A DNA stretch of 64,000 nt, from the NCBI GenBank assembly GCA_022606425.2, contig JAHDVF020000848.1, positions 1-64,000 on the forward strand, given 5' to 3'. Source of the stretch: Lepidostoma basale. Its lineage: Eukaryota; Arthropoda; Insecta; Trichoptera; Lepidostomatidae. Below, in pieces: positions 56,296-64,000 of this stretch. The notes under the pieces were generated by a model. The model saw nothing but the letters and a program-made list of their open reading frames with translations. It searched no databases and had not been told where the DNA came from. Numbering within the stretch: position 1 is the first letter of the stretch; each line of letters starts with the position of its first letter. Position numbers and translations under genes: made by a program.

Positions 56296-56480
56296 CTAAC
56301 CATTGCGCTGTTTTCCCGAGGTGGTGCGCTAAAAGGATAGACCGCCATTCTATTATTTAACGGCATACTTATCTTAACTTCTCAAGTCATGAACGCACGT
56401 CGGTCAAACTACGGTTTACCTCTACTTCGTGCTCCATTCACATCGTTAACATATACTATTTTTTGTGCTGAGGATGGTGA
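56296..56480 (-). mobile_element. LINE-A fragment, decayed
   Basis: AACTAACCATTGCGCTGTTT, GACCGCCATTCTATT and ACATCGTTAACATATACT correspond to the LINE-A 3' end read inward. It directly abuts the DDE transposon end, so the transposon probably inserted at its tail. Confidence 0.5.
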
Positions 56481-56774
56481 AAATCCTCATGGACGAATGC
56501 AGGACTCCTGCTTGTCGTCAGATCTACCTTCTAAAACTCAACGATATCACCTTTTGGTATTTCTTCGTTGCAGCCTTGTCATTGAAATAATTAACGATGT
56601 CTCTTGGACATTGCTGATACTATCTAATTCTATCATTTTTTGCTTTTCATGGGTCTCCTTTTTCATCATTATGGTGCCTAAAATAACTGGTATACTATCT
56701 TCACCATTCTTAATTAATTACTTTCTATTCTACTCTTCTTATTATTATTTTGTTGTATCTATCTATAATTACAG
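56481..56774. other. Unassigned stretch
   Basis: The minus strand contains an open reading (LGTIMMKKETHEKQKMIELD and following) that could be a retroelement ORF piece, but the family is unknown. Confidence 0.25.
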
Positions 56775-56950
56775 CGCGAGCCAAATCGATGCAAATGGTA
56801 TAGCTATCATATTGATTCTCGTGACATGTAGGTAGCTAATCTATCGCCATTTTATTGTCACCAGACCAAAGACAGTGTGATCACACTGCCATCACTGGGA
56901 AACGAACCCGGGACATTCGGTGTGGCAGTCAAAGCACTTACCACTTATTT
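56775..56950 (-). mobile_element. tRNA-derived SINE-T copy
   Basis: CATATTGATTCTCGTGACAT, GCCATTTTATTGTCACCAGA, GACAGTGTGATCACACTGCC and AACCCGGGACATTCGGTGTG match 46499-46676 in order. Confidence 0.75.
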
Positions 56951-57337
56951 ATTATTTTGTTCGCACTAAATACGTCAGTAAACACGTTTATAGATAACCT
57001 AGTTACTGAGGGTTTAATAACTGTTTCTGTGTATAAAACAACAAATTACACTGAATACACTTTGGTTCAAACATCATTATAGCATGTGCGTTTATACTCC
57101 GAATACATTAAGGTCAATAAAATGGAGACCTTTAGGAAGGCATAGAAAATGTTGTGCAGTGTCTCAGTTGATCTAGATACTTCAGGTGAAAGGAATTATC
57201 GAAAACAAAAGGCGTCAGATGGCAGTGTTGGAACTGCATCACCGAAAGAGTTAAGCCTGTTCAGAATTTATTAGGTCATACAAAATAACTAACGTGAAAA
57301 ATTATCTCTTGCAATCTTTGCGATATGAAATCATACA
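56951..57337. other. Unassigned stretch
   Basis: No recognisable feature. Confidence 0.4.
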
Positions 57338-57880
57338 AACTAACTAACCATCACGCCGTCTCCCCGAAGTGGTAGGCAGAAAAAATGAACTGCCACACTT
57401 GACTATCTGACATATTTCTCTCGCATCCTTAACATTCATACATCGTGTCATGCAGGCACGTCCATTTCTCCGACTCCTCACATGGCCGACATTCAATATT
57501 TCTTCTTGTTCTTCTTCAAGTGCCCTGTCGGGTCCCCCCAACGTTGGCGATCACCTCGGCGAACCTGTCCCTGTCTTGCGCCGCTCAGAACAGCTCCTCC
57601 ACACTTCGGATGCCGGTCCACTCCCTCACGTTTCGCAGCCAGGACATTTGTCTCCTTCCGGGCCCTCGGCGTCCCTCAATTTTCCCCTCCAATATCAGTT
57701 GGAGAAGGTGGTACTTTTCCCCACGCAGTATATGACCAAGATGTGAGATTTTTCGAACCTTGATAGTTGATAACAGATTGATTCAATATTTGATTTATTT
57801 AACTGTGCCACGTTTTCCTTTATCTTCCTCTATTTCTAGTTCCATTAACATCGTTAACATATACGTTAATGTATAGTTAA
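57338..57880 (-). mobile_element. LINE-A interrupted by LINE-B
   Basis: 57338-57500 and 57791-57880 form one minus-strand LINE-A copy (tail, ARACMTRCMN region, then CACGTTTTCC... and TTTCTAGTTCCATTAACATC). The inserted LINE-B at 57501-57780 duplicated ATTCAATATT. Confidence 0.8.
57501..57780 (-). mobile_element. LINE-B insertion with 10 bp TSD
   Basis: ATTCAATATT is present at 57491-57500 and 57781-57790. On the minus strand the sequence encodes the KIRKISHLGHILRG, KYHLLQLILEGKIEGRRGPG, RRQMSWLRNVREWTG and TVxELF regions. It ends in a GAAGAAGAACAAGAAGA tail. All are similar to 1455-1740. It is a recent 5'-truncated insertion. Confidence 0.85.
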
Positions 57881-58344
57881 CTATTTACTAATACAATGAA
57901 TTTATTTCTAGTTTGAATAATGTTACAACAGAATATATATTTGTATTCTGATGTTACACTATTGCTATCGTAAATTAGGATAATGTGTGAGGTAATAGCA
58001 GGCCCCTTCAAATGGCCTGGCGCATCTCTCGAGCGCTTGCGATCCTGACATTGTCCCGTGGAATTGAATTATGCGTGTAATTTGGACGTAGCATGGACCA
58101 CGTCCAATACTCTCTGTTCATGACAGACCACTTTAGATGAACGAACGGCTCGACTGATAGAGAGATAATGCAGCGGCAGATTTCGCCTTCAAAGAACCAA
58201 CAGGTGAGTGTTAATCAGATAACACGCGGCCACGTGAGAGTAAAAATTTATTTTATTATTTCCTTGTATATCTTACTTATAGGTTTCCAACCTTTTCTGT
58301 ACCACCACTCATTTTACAAGAAAATAAATAAACAATGATACCAA
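57881..58344. other. Unassigned stretch
   Basis: No recognisable feature. Confidence 0.4.
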
Positions 58345-58470
58345 ATAATTAGCACGAATGAAAACGTCTGTTTTCTAAAAAAGTTGTTATATTTTATGTG
58401 AATGATATGTTTCGCCTGTCTAAGGCATTATCAAATGTTTGATAATGCTTTAGACAGTCGGAAAGTAACG
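58345..58470. repeat. Foldback palindrome, GACAGGCGAAAC-like family
   Basis: GAAAACGTCTGTTTTCTAAA, GTGAATGATATGTTTCGCCT, GTCTAAGGCATTATCAAATG and the complement TTTGATAATGCTTTAGACAG form one arm and the start of the other. Confidence 0.55.
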
Positions 58471-59120
58471 TAAAACAAATCAATCATTTTTCTCAAAGGC
58501 AACGTAGAATTACTTTTTCCTGAAATGCCTAAAATGTTCACACATAAGCGGAAATGACAATAAATAAGAGTAACGTAGACTCTATAAAAACAAAAACACA
58601 CAAACTGAGACTACATGGATCCCTGATATGTCGGTCGAAGGGGATAACATGAGGCAAGGTTCACCCAAGATCCAAAAAAAAATATTTAAATTAGATACAA
58701 GTTCGTTTTGAACGTTTGTCTTTTAGGAAAAATATGTGCTTGTGAAGAACTGCAATTACATACTATTAATATTTTTAAAAATTTACAATTCTGGTATTAT
58801 TAATAAACAAAATATAATAGTTTCCAGATTTATCTAATTTGGCGAATTGAGTGGATTAACGCTCCATTGTCTCGTTAAAAAAAACCTGTTTGACGGGAAG
58901 TTATAAGTAACCTATCATTCAGATAAATCAAAGATGGCTAAACGCACTTTTGTTTCATACGAAACGTTTTCTTCTCTAAATAACGTTACTTTATAGTCTC
59001 CTTTTATACACTTGGATTAGTTGTTCGGTTTGGGACAGAAATTGAAACAGATCATATTTTGAAGGGAATCAAATCTTATAATACCTACTGAATAATATTA
59101 TTATAAAAAATTATATAAAG
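58471..59120. other. AT-rich stretch, no gene seen
   Basis: No recognisable feature. Confidence 0.4.
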
Positions 59121-59324
59121 AAAACAACTTTGTATTTAACCACGGTAGGGTTATTATATTGATGCCAACTAGTTTCGCTTGGACCCAAGCTTCATCAGGG
59201 CAGTATAACAACTGTTGTTATACTTGACAACAGTTGTTATACTGCCCTGATGAAGCTTGGGTCCAAGCGAAACTAGTTGGCATCAATATAATAACCCTAC
59301 CGTGGTTAAATACAAAGTTGTTTT
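59121..59324. repeat. Perfect 98 bp-arm palindrome with two hammerhead-like cores
   Basis: Arms 59121-59218 and 59227-59324 are exact reverse complements around an 8-base spacer. On the plus strand the right arm has TGCC (stem I 5' side), CTGATGA at 59247-59253, stem II GCTTGG/CCAAGC, GAA at 59269-59271, the short stem III AC-TA-GT (59272-59277), T at 59278 as the expected cleavage-site base, and GGCA (stem I 3' side). The left arm carries the same on the minus strand. One extra A follows the CTGATGA box. The ends CCGTGGTTAAATA also occur at 36541. This layout is known from Penelope-like retroelement terminal repeats. Confidence 0.7.
59247..59282 (+). ncRNA. Candidate hammerhead ribozyme, plus strand
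   Basis: The core elements C3-U4-G5-A6-U7-G8-A9, G12-A13-A14, A15.1-U16.1 and H17 can all be assigned. Stem II has six pairs, stem III two pairs and stem I four pairs (with 59243-59246). The inserted A at 59254 between A9 and stem II departs from the consensus. A mirror copy lies on the minus strand at about 59163-59198. Activity is inferred, not shown. Confidence 0.5.
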
Positions 59325-60067
59325 ATTTACATATATTTTTAAAATGTCTAACCACAAAGTGAGTGCTTTATATGAAGAATTAATATTATTATATTCCTCT
59401 GAGATAGTTGAGTTTCTCTTAGCGGATTTACTTTTGTGTAAAATAATCTGTTAATAGCATACTCGTACGATACTCATAGTAAATTGTTCAAATAATAAAT
59501 TGTAAAGAGAATTGTGGTAGATCAGAGACGCCGAAAAATAGATTACAGGCTTACACGAGGACAACCCTGGAATAAAACGGCTCAAAGACAATATGTAATT
59601 GAAAGAATGAACATAAAACTGCTGCAAACCTAGAAGCGAGACGGGGCCGTTGGTATTAATTAACTTGTCTGACCCGACAGGAGACATAAATTAATTAGCA
59701 AACACGACATCAACTATTATCGGGAGCACCTCCGTTACTTCGTGGAAGATTTGAATCGCTCATGGCTAGAGACAATCCTTCCATTACTTCAGCTAATAGA
59801 ATCGCACGCCACGTCGCAGGATACCCGAGAAATGTTTGAGACTTATTAGTTAACTGATTCTTTCAATAAAATAAACAAATCTTTTAAAACGATTACGATA
59901 GCAACCTAACCTAACCATTGGAGAACAATATTATCCGTGGTGTAGAGCAATTTTATGAACTTAGTGATCCGAACATCATAACTTCATCGCTCGAGACCAT
60001 TACCAAAATAATTACAGATATGTGATCGCCCTGATAGAGTAATCAACAATGTCGATACAGTCAACGA
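59325..60067. other. Unassigned stretch
   Basis: No recognisable feature. Confidence 0.4.
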
Positions 60068-60245
60068 TATCTTCTTCATATTATCTCCACTGCTGGACGT
60101 GGTCAATTCAATCATTTTTTTATCTTGAGCTAATCTTATTCGTCTTCTTCCCCTGACAGTAATAATGTTGTCAGGCCATATTTTCTGGGGTCGACCGATA
60201 CCTTTTTTCCCTGTCCAGTTAACGATAGTTACTGTAATCCATATA
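60068..60245 (-). mobile_element. RTE-like LINE C-terminal remnant
   Basis: The minus strand reads VTIVNWTGKKGIGRPQKIWP, DNIITVRGRRRIRLAQDKKM and IELTTSSSGDNMKKIS. The W.D.I....G..W...AQDR..W..L...SSGDDMKKI pattern is a familiar C-terminus of such elements. Confidence 0.6.
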
Positions 60246-60654
60246 TAAAACAATATATACTTCAGCGAGCACTTAAAATATAATACAGGTAAGCAATATA
60301 AGGAAGTAATTAAACAAATGTTGTATAAAGGACTGCGAAAACAAAAAATTGGCAACTACTGAAAGAAAGAAAAAAACAACATACAAGCAGTCATCCTCGG
60401 ATGGTTGCTTAACCCTTCATTTCATGGTGTAGCAAATTTGCTACAAACTGAAGATATTTCACACGTATTCTTGTTATACGTTAAACTCAAAATTCCCATC
60501 TACCAATTAAGGTACATAAGCCATTGATTTTGGCGCTAGATTACAAAATAATATCAATTTTACTTTGACATTTGGTTGACAGTTGACCTGTTTTGATTAC
60601 TATAAGTTTATAAGACACATAGAGTTTACAAATTTTAAGAAAACGTTTATTTCA
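60246..60654. other. AT-rich stretch, no gene seen
   Basis: No recognisable feature. Confidence 0.4.
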
Positions 60655-60785
60655 TTTGAATAAATATAATTACGCTTGGTATTACAACACTTTATTTAAT
60701 ATACGAGTATAATATTTATTTTTATAGCTTGGTATTACAATAAAGTGTTGTGATTCCATGTGTAATTATATTAATTCAAATATAA
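60655..60785. repeat. Foldback repeat related to 12595-13095
   Basis: TTTGAATAAATATAATTACG, CTTGGTATTACAACACTTTA is inverted at 60741-60785. CACAACACAAAGTGTAGGCG, AATATAGAAG follows, as at 13120-13150. Confidence 0.55.
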
Positions 60786-61114
60786 ATCCACAACACAAAG
60801 TGTAGGCGAATATAGAAGACGTTATTTTCAAATAAATAAATAAATAGCTACATTGCCAGGTGAGTATTTACACCATGGTCAATCATTTATTGTACACAAA
60901 AAAAAAAAAAAACGAAGAATCCGGTTTCGTTCTTTATGACATAATAACGTAATTTCATACTTAGTATTTTTTATATTTGGTGGCTATTTTATTTCAATCA
61001 TTCAATAGATAACTAAAAGCACTTGTTAAAATTAAAAGAAAATTGTGAAATGATGGGGGTTTGGGCAGATAATGAGCATGCGTGGCGGTGTAGGCAGGCG
61101 CCTGCATAAGACAT
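60786..61114. other. AT-rich stretch, no gene seen
   Basis: A short AAATAAATAAATA run and an A-run at 60898. No gene was seen. Confidence 0.4.
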
Positions 61115-61410
61115 TTGCAAAAGCGTGTAAAGGATATCGTGACTAACGCATGTCGTCTTGCGCGAGGACTTTGCGCGATCGCCGGGGGGTGTTGTGCCAG
61201 CTGTGCGGGCGGGCGGAGGGCCCGTCCGCGGGGGGCACCGCCGCCTCCGAGCTCGCCCTCCGCTCGCGCCCCCGGCAGCCGCGCATCCCGGGCGGCCGCA
61301 AGACCCCCCGCTGCACCCACCGACTCGCGGGGTGGACTCACCGCCGAAATCACTCGCAGTCCGGCTTCCGATGATGCTTGGATCCGCATTAACCGCTTAA
61401 CTTGCAATCG
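61115..61410. other. GC-rich island, possible first exon
   Basis: A CpG- and GC-rich block of about 260 bp has open frames in three readings on the plus strand and one on the minus strand. A consensus donor GGCG|GTGAGTCC lies on the minus strand near 61340, and an acceptor-like TTGTGCCAG|CTG on the plus strand near 61200. A plus-strand CQLCGRAEGPSAGG reading has no known homologue that I recognise. It may be a 5' exon of the minus-strand Trio-like gene or of another gene. Confidence 0.3.
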
Positions 61411-61644
61411 CCTCCTCCAGGATTTTGTTCCACAGATATATTTTCTGAATAAACTTTTATTTACATAAAAACACACGAACACGGTATCACAAATGTTTAA
61501 AGGTTCTAACTTATTTTTATTTTTATAAAATAGATTATGTGAGTCCCGATCTGATAATTAAATTATATTATTATCTAATCGACCGCTAATGTCAAATGCA
61601 GCGTTCATATTCAAATTTTAAGCGATTTTTTTTTAATTAAAACT
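61411..61644. other. AT-rich stretch, no gene seen
   Basis: No recognisable feature. Confidence 0.35.
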
Positions 61645-61900
61645 TTTTGAATGAAAATATCTGGTTTATAGAAGTTTTACTAAACTACTTGTATAATAAA
61701 GCTTCTAGAAAACAGATATTTTAATTCGTATTAATTATTTATTGTTCTCGAGATGCTTCGTAGGCTTTACACCTTCATCATAAAGAAAATAGTATAAGTT
61801 CGTAGTTTAAAGTTAATATCATTTTCCCGATGAAGAGGGTGTAAAACATTCCAGAAAAATAAACTCGAACGTGGAAATGAGTGTTTTAATTTAAAAAAAA
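61645..61900. repeat. Two decayed foldback repeats
   Basis: 61655-61735 carries TTTATAGAAGTTTTACTAAA and its inverted partner AGCTTCTAGAAAACAGATAT. 61740-61890 carries CTTTACACCTTCATCAT and the partner CCGATGAAGAGGGTGTAAAA, CATTCCAGAAAAATAAACTC. The latter is related to the hammerhead-like repeat at 21461. Confidence 0.45.
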
Positions 61901-62469
61901 ATAATTTGTCAGTAGGGAATTATACAGTTAATAAAAAAATAAAAAATTAGTTTTAAAACATGTCTCAATGAGCCCCTGAGATGATTATAGTACATCTCGA
62001 AAACAGCGTTTTCAAAGTACCATATTATTATTATTATAGATCTATTTCGTGTTGGAAATGAAACGTGTAAAATAGTCCGATCAAAACTTGTCGCTAATGA
62101 TCGAGTTAGCCTGACACAATGTATTACACTTCCTCGTGAAAAGCGAGCAAGAATAGTGCGGAGGAGATACCGATCTGACGGGCAGACCGGTAGAATAATA
62201 ACCACGCCAAGCTGCGGCGGACGAACGGAAGAAGCGATGGGCGGCACAATGGCTAGCGAACAATGCAAGAGAGCCGGGCGTCAAGGCAGGCGCCTCTGCC
62301 GCTCTGTACCAGACGTAAACAAGCAGCAACTGGAGGACAATAGTCCATCGTTTGAAAATAAACACAAGTCCGCCCAGCACACGCGTCCCTCCTTTCACCT
62401 TCCAACACACTTCCACTTTGATGTTTCTTTCAATTGCCCTGTTAGGTTATATGGCTATATCAGTCAACA
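61901..62469. other. Unassigned stretch with moderate GC
   Basis: 62080-62400 is GC-richer, with 111-119 codon frames on both strands. None is recognised. It may be a decayed element or an exon. Confidence 0.35.
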
Positions 62470-63060
62470 AAACAAAAAGTCTCACTATATCTAGGCCACC
62501 TACAAGATGTGAGCTGACTGTTGATGATATACCTGTAGAGCAAGTAATGAGTTTCAGATATTTGGGAGTAGAGATCTGCAGCCAAAATGACCTTTATACC
62601 GAAGTACGTGAACAAGTCAGTAAAGCCTCTGCCGTGTCGGATGCCTGAAGAATCTGGTCTGGAAGAACAAGCACATGCGTGTCGACAGCAAGATCAGAAT
62701 CTATAAAACATGCGTGCGACCTATCATGACGTACGCTGTAGAGACGCGAGCTGACACTGTGCGAACCAAGGGACTACTAAGAACATCGGAGATGAAGGTC
62801 CTAAGATCAATTACTTGAAAAACCCTCCGAGATCGTGTCCGCAACGTAGATATAAGGTAAACTTGCGAAATAGAGGATATCGTTCAGTGGAGTAGATCCA
62901 GAAGAAGATACTGGAGGGACCATGTAGCCCGAATGGATGGTGACAGACTTGCATATACAGCCGCTTATGAAATCCCCTCCGGACACCGCCCACCTGGAAG
63001 ACCGCCTAAGAGATGGAGGGACAGCTGGATCTCATCATCCGACGAGACATGATTTCTGTG
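62470..63060 (+). mobile_element. LINE-C, C-terminal region
   Basis: The plus strand reads ELTVDDIPVEQVMSFRYLGV, VREQVSKASAVS, a frame change, KNKHMRVDSKIRIYKTCVRP, MTYAVETRADTVRTKGLLRT, MKVLRSIT, TLRDRVRNVDIR, DIVQWSRSRRRYWRDHVARM and GHRPPGRPPKRWRDSWISSS DE. The order RYLG, K..IYK..V.P...Y, E.R.D, TLRDR..N, GRPPKRW is the standard arrangement downstream of the RT in RTE-like LINEs. At least three stops or shifts inactivate it. Confidence 0.75.
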
Positions 63061-63215
63061 TCACAGATCGTCAGATCTATTAAAAGAAGAAGAAGTTCAC
63101 GCCGTTTCCGGTTCTCTGTCTGGCAACATGTCCTACCCATTTCCTCTTCAGTTTGGAAACACGGTCCTTTATATCGACAAGCTTTGTACGGCTTCTGATT
63201 TCGGTATTGGGTATT
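63061..63215. other. Unassigned stretch
   Basis: GAAGAAGAAG at 63085 could be the LINE-C tail. The remainder is unrecognised. Confidence 0.35.
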
Positions 63216-63221
63216 TTGTCT

Positions 63222-63287
63222 AACTAACCGTTTCCACGGAGGGGTAGGGAGAGAGAGGGAACGCCATACTGCTCTTTCCTGACATAG
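63222..63287 (-). mobile_element. LINE-A 3' end, left part of a split copy
   Basis: AACTAACCGTTTCCACGGAG, GGGTAGGGAGAGAGAGG and CTTTCCTGACATA match the 3' end of LINE-A. The copy is resumed at 63845. Confidence 0.65.
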
Positions 63288-63844
63288 CTACTACCCCTGG
63301 CTGTACCCAACCGATTTCTTGCTGGGTATGCTGGACTACCAATCATTGAAAATTAGACGAACTATCCACTTGGGTGTTAATTTTTTCAACTGATTCGTGG
63401 TCGAATACATAACTCTGATATTTTGAATGACTTGACTTTGTTTGTCCCAGACAATTAACTGCGACAAAGAAAACATAGATTATTTCACCTGCCACTGTGT
63501 AGAACCAATCTACCTAAGGTAATGCCCGTGGGCAGGTCAATAATTCTATGAAACCGCATCTCTTCGGATGTGGACATTTTTCACGATAGTGAGGCTACCT
63601 TCAGAAAGCATCTATCTGTTATGTATTAAATTGCTTTTTGCTTCTCTTCTTATTGTACAACAATGTTTATTTTTACTAAATTGTTCTCGAATATTTTTTT
63701 TAATTGTCTTCTGTTTTTTTTTCTTATTTTTCGTAAATTATTTGTATTTTTTTTTATTGTTATTATTTTTTTTTATATTGAGATTATAAACGACTTGGAA
63801 TTTATTCTGTAATGTTTATAATTTTTTTGAATGAATTGAATTGA
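63288..63844 (+). mobile_element. Jockey/CR1-like LINE 3' end nested in LINE-A
   Basis: The plus strand reads YPTDFLLGMLDYQSLKIRRT, a frame change, LIRGRIHNSDILNDLTLFVP and LCRTNLPKVMPVGRSI, with stops. It aligns with 50226-50573. A T-rich 3' region then ends in TGAATGAATTGAATTGAA. The LINE-A sequence on either side (GACATA / CCTCTCTAG) is continuous without it. Confidence 0.65.
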
Positions 63845-64000
63845 ACCTCTCTAGATTCCTGTACATTTATAAATCGTAACATACACGTTCGTCGATTTTT
63901 CCGACATCGAATGTGAATGCCTCTTAGTATTTGATTAATTTGGTCATGCCATGCTTTCTTTGGTCACCAACCATTCTTCTTTCGTCCATTCGTTCCATAT
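63845..64000 (-). mobile_element. LINE-A, right part, cut by the window end
   Basis: CCTCTCTAGATTCCTGTACA, TCGTCGATTTTTCCGACATC and GGTCATGCCATGCTTTCTTT continue the copy of 63222-63287 toward its 5' end. Confidence 0.7.

Noticed and set aside
57482..57763. Three plus-strand ORFs of 93-98 codons
   Set aside because: They are antisense shadows of the LINE-B insertion, which codes on the minus strand.
60994..61482. 162-codon minus-strand ORF with alanine and arginine-rich middle
   Set aside because: Its length comes from the GC-rich island, which is open in several frames. The ends are AT-rich translation. It is listed only as a possible exon region.

Overview
The window looks like intronic or intergenic DNA of an insect, most likely a moth or butterfly. 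It is AT-rich and contains many decayed non-LTR retrotransposon fragments, small inverted-repeat DNA elements, tRNA-derived SINEs and palindromic hammerhead-like repeats. Almost no host coding sequence is visible. The lepidopteran assignment rests on recognising the retrotransposon protein families and is inference. No bacterial-type operon, CRISPR array or phage is present.

Host genes. The one convincing host exon is at 10598-10799 on the minus strand. It encodes the start of a CRAL-TRIO/Sec14 domain very like the N-terminus of the Rho-GEF Trio (Kalirin/Trio family) and has a splice acceptor and a donor. Two GC-rich islands (about 43823-44240 and 61115-61410) could be first exons or promoter regions, possibly of the same minus-strand gene, but neither strand nor frame can be fixed.

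Mobile DNA. The commonest element, here called LINE-A, is a 5'-truncated non-LTR retrotransposon with an RTE-like C-terminal region and a (TTAG)n or (TTG)n 3' tail. More than 30 fragments lie on both strands, several with target-site duplications (TSDs). A 229-239 bp non-autonomous element, here SINE-S, ends in the same 3' sequence and (TTAG)n tail and sits between perfect TSDs at 2551-2779 and 42217-42453. This suggests that SINE-S is mobilised by LINE-A. At least five other LINE types occur as fragments: LINE-B, LINE-C, LINE-D/F/G and a Jockey/CR1-like type. Two tRNA-derived SINE families are also present. Nested insertions give a relative chronology at 2551, 30352, 57501 and 63288.

DNA transposons. 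A Tc1/mariner-superfamily element with an internally deleted, frameshifted transposase fills 54754-56290 between TA duplications. Non-autonomous elements lie at 10956-11217 and 54354-54512 (TTA duplications), 31435-31678, 45306-45903 (TA) and 49295-49922 (TTAA or TA).

Palindromes and ribozymes. At 59121-59324 two perfect 98 bp arms each carry a hammerhead-ribozyme-like core (CTGATGA, stem II, GAAAC, short stem III). Related decayed motifs recur across the window and resemble the hammerhead-bearing terminal repeats of Penelope-like retroelements. A separate inverted duplication with arms of about 366-369 bp spans 25973-27308. Stretches not listed as elements are AT-rich and carry no recognisable gene.
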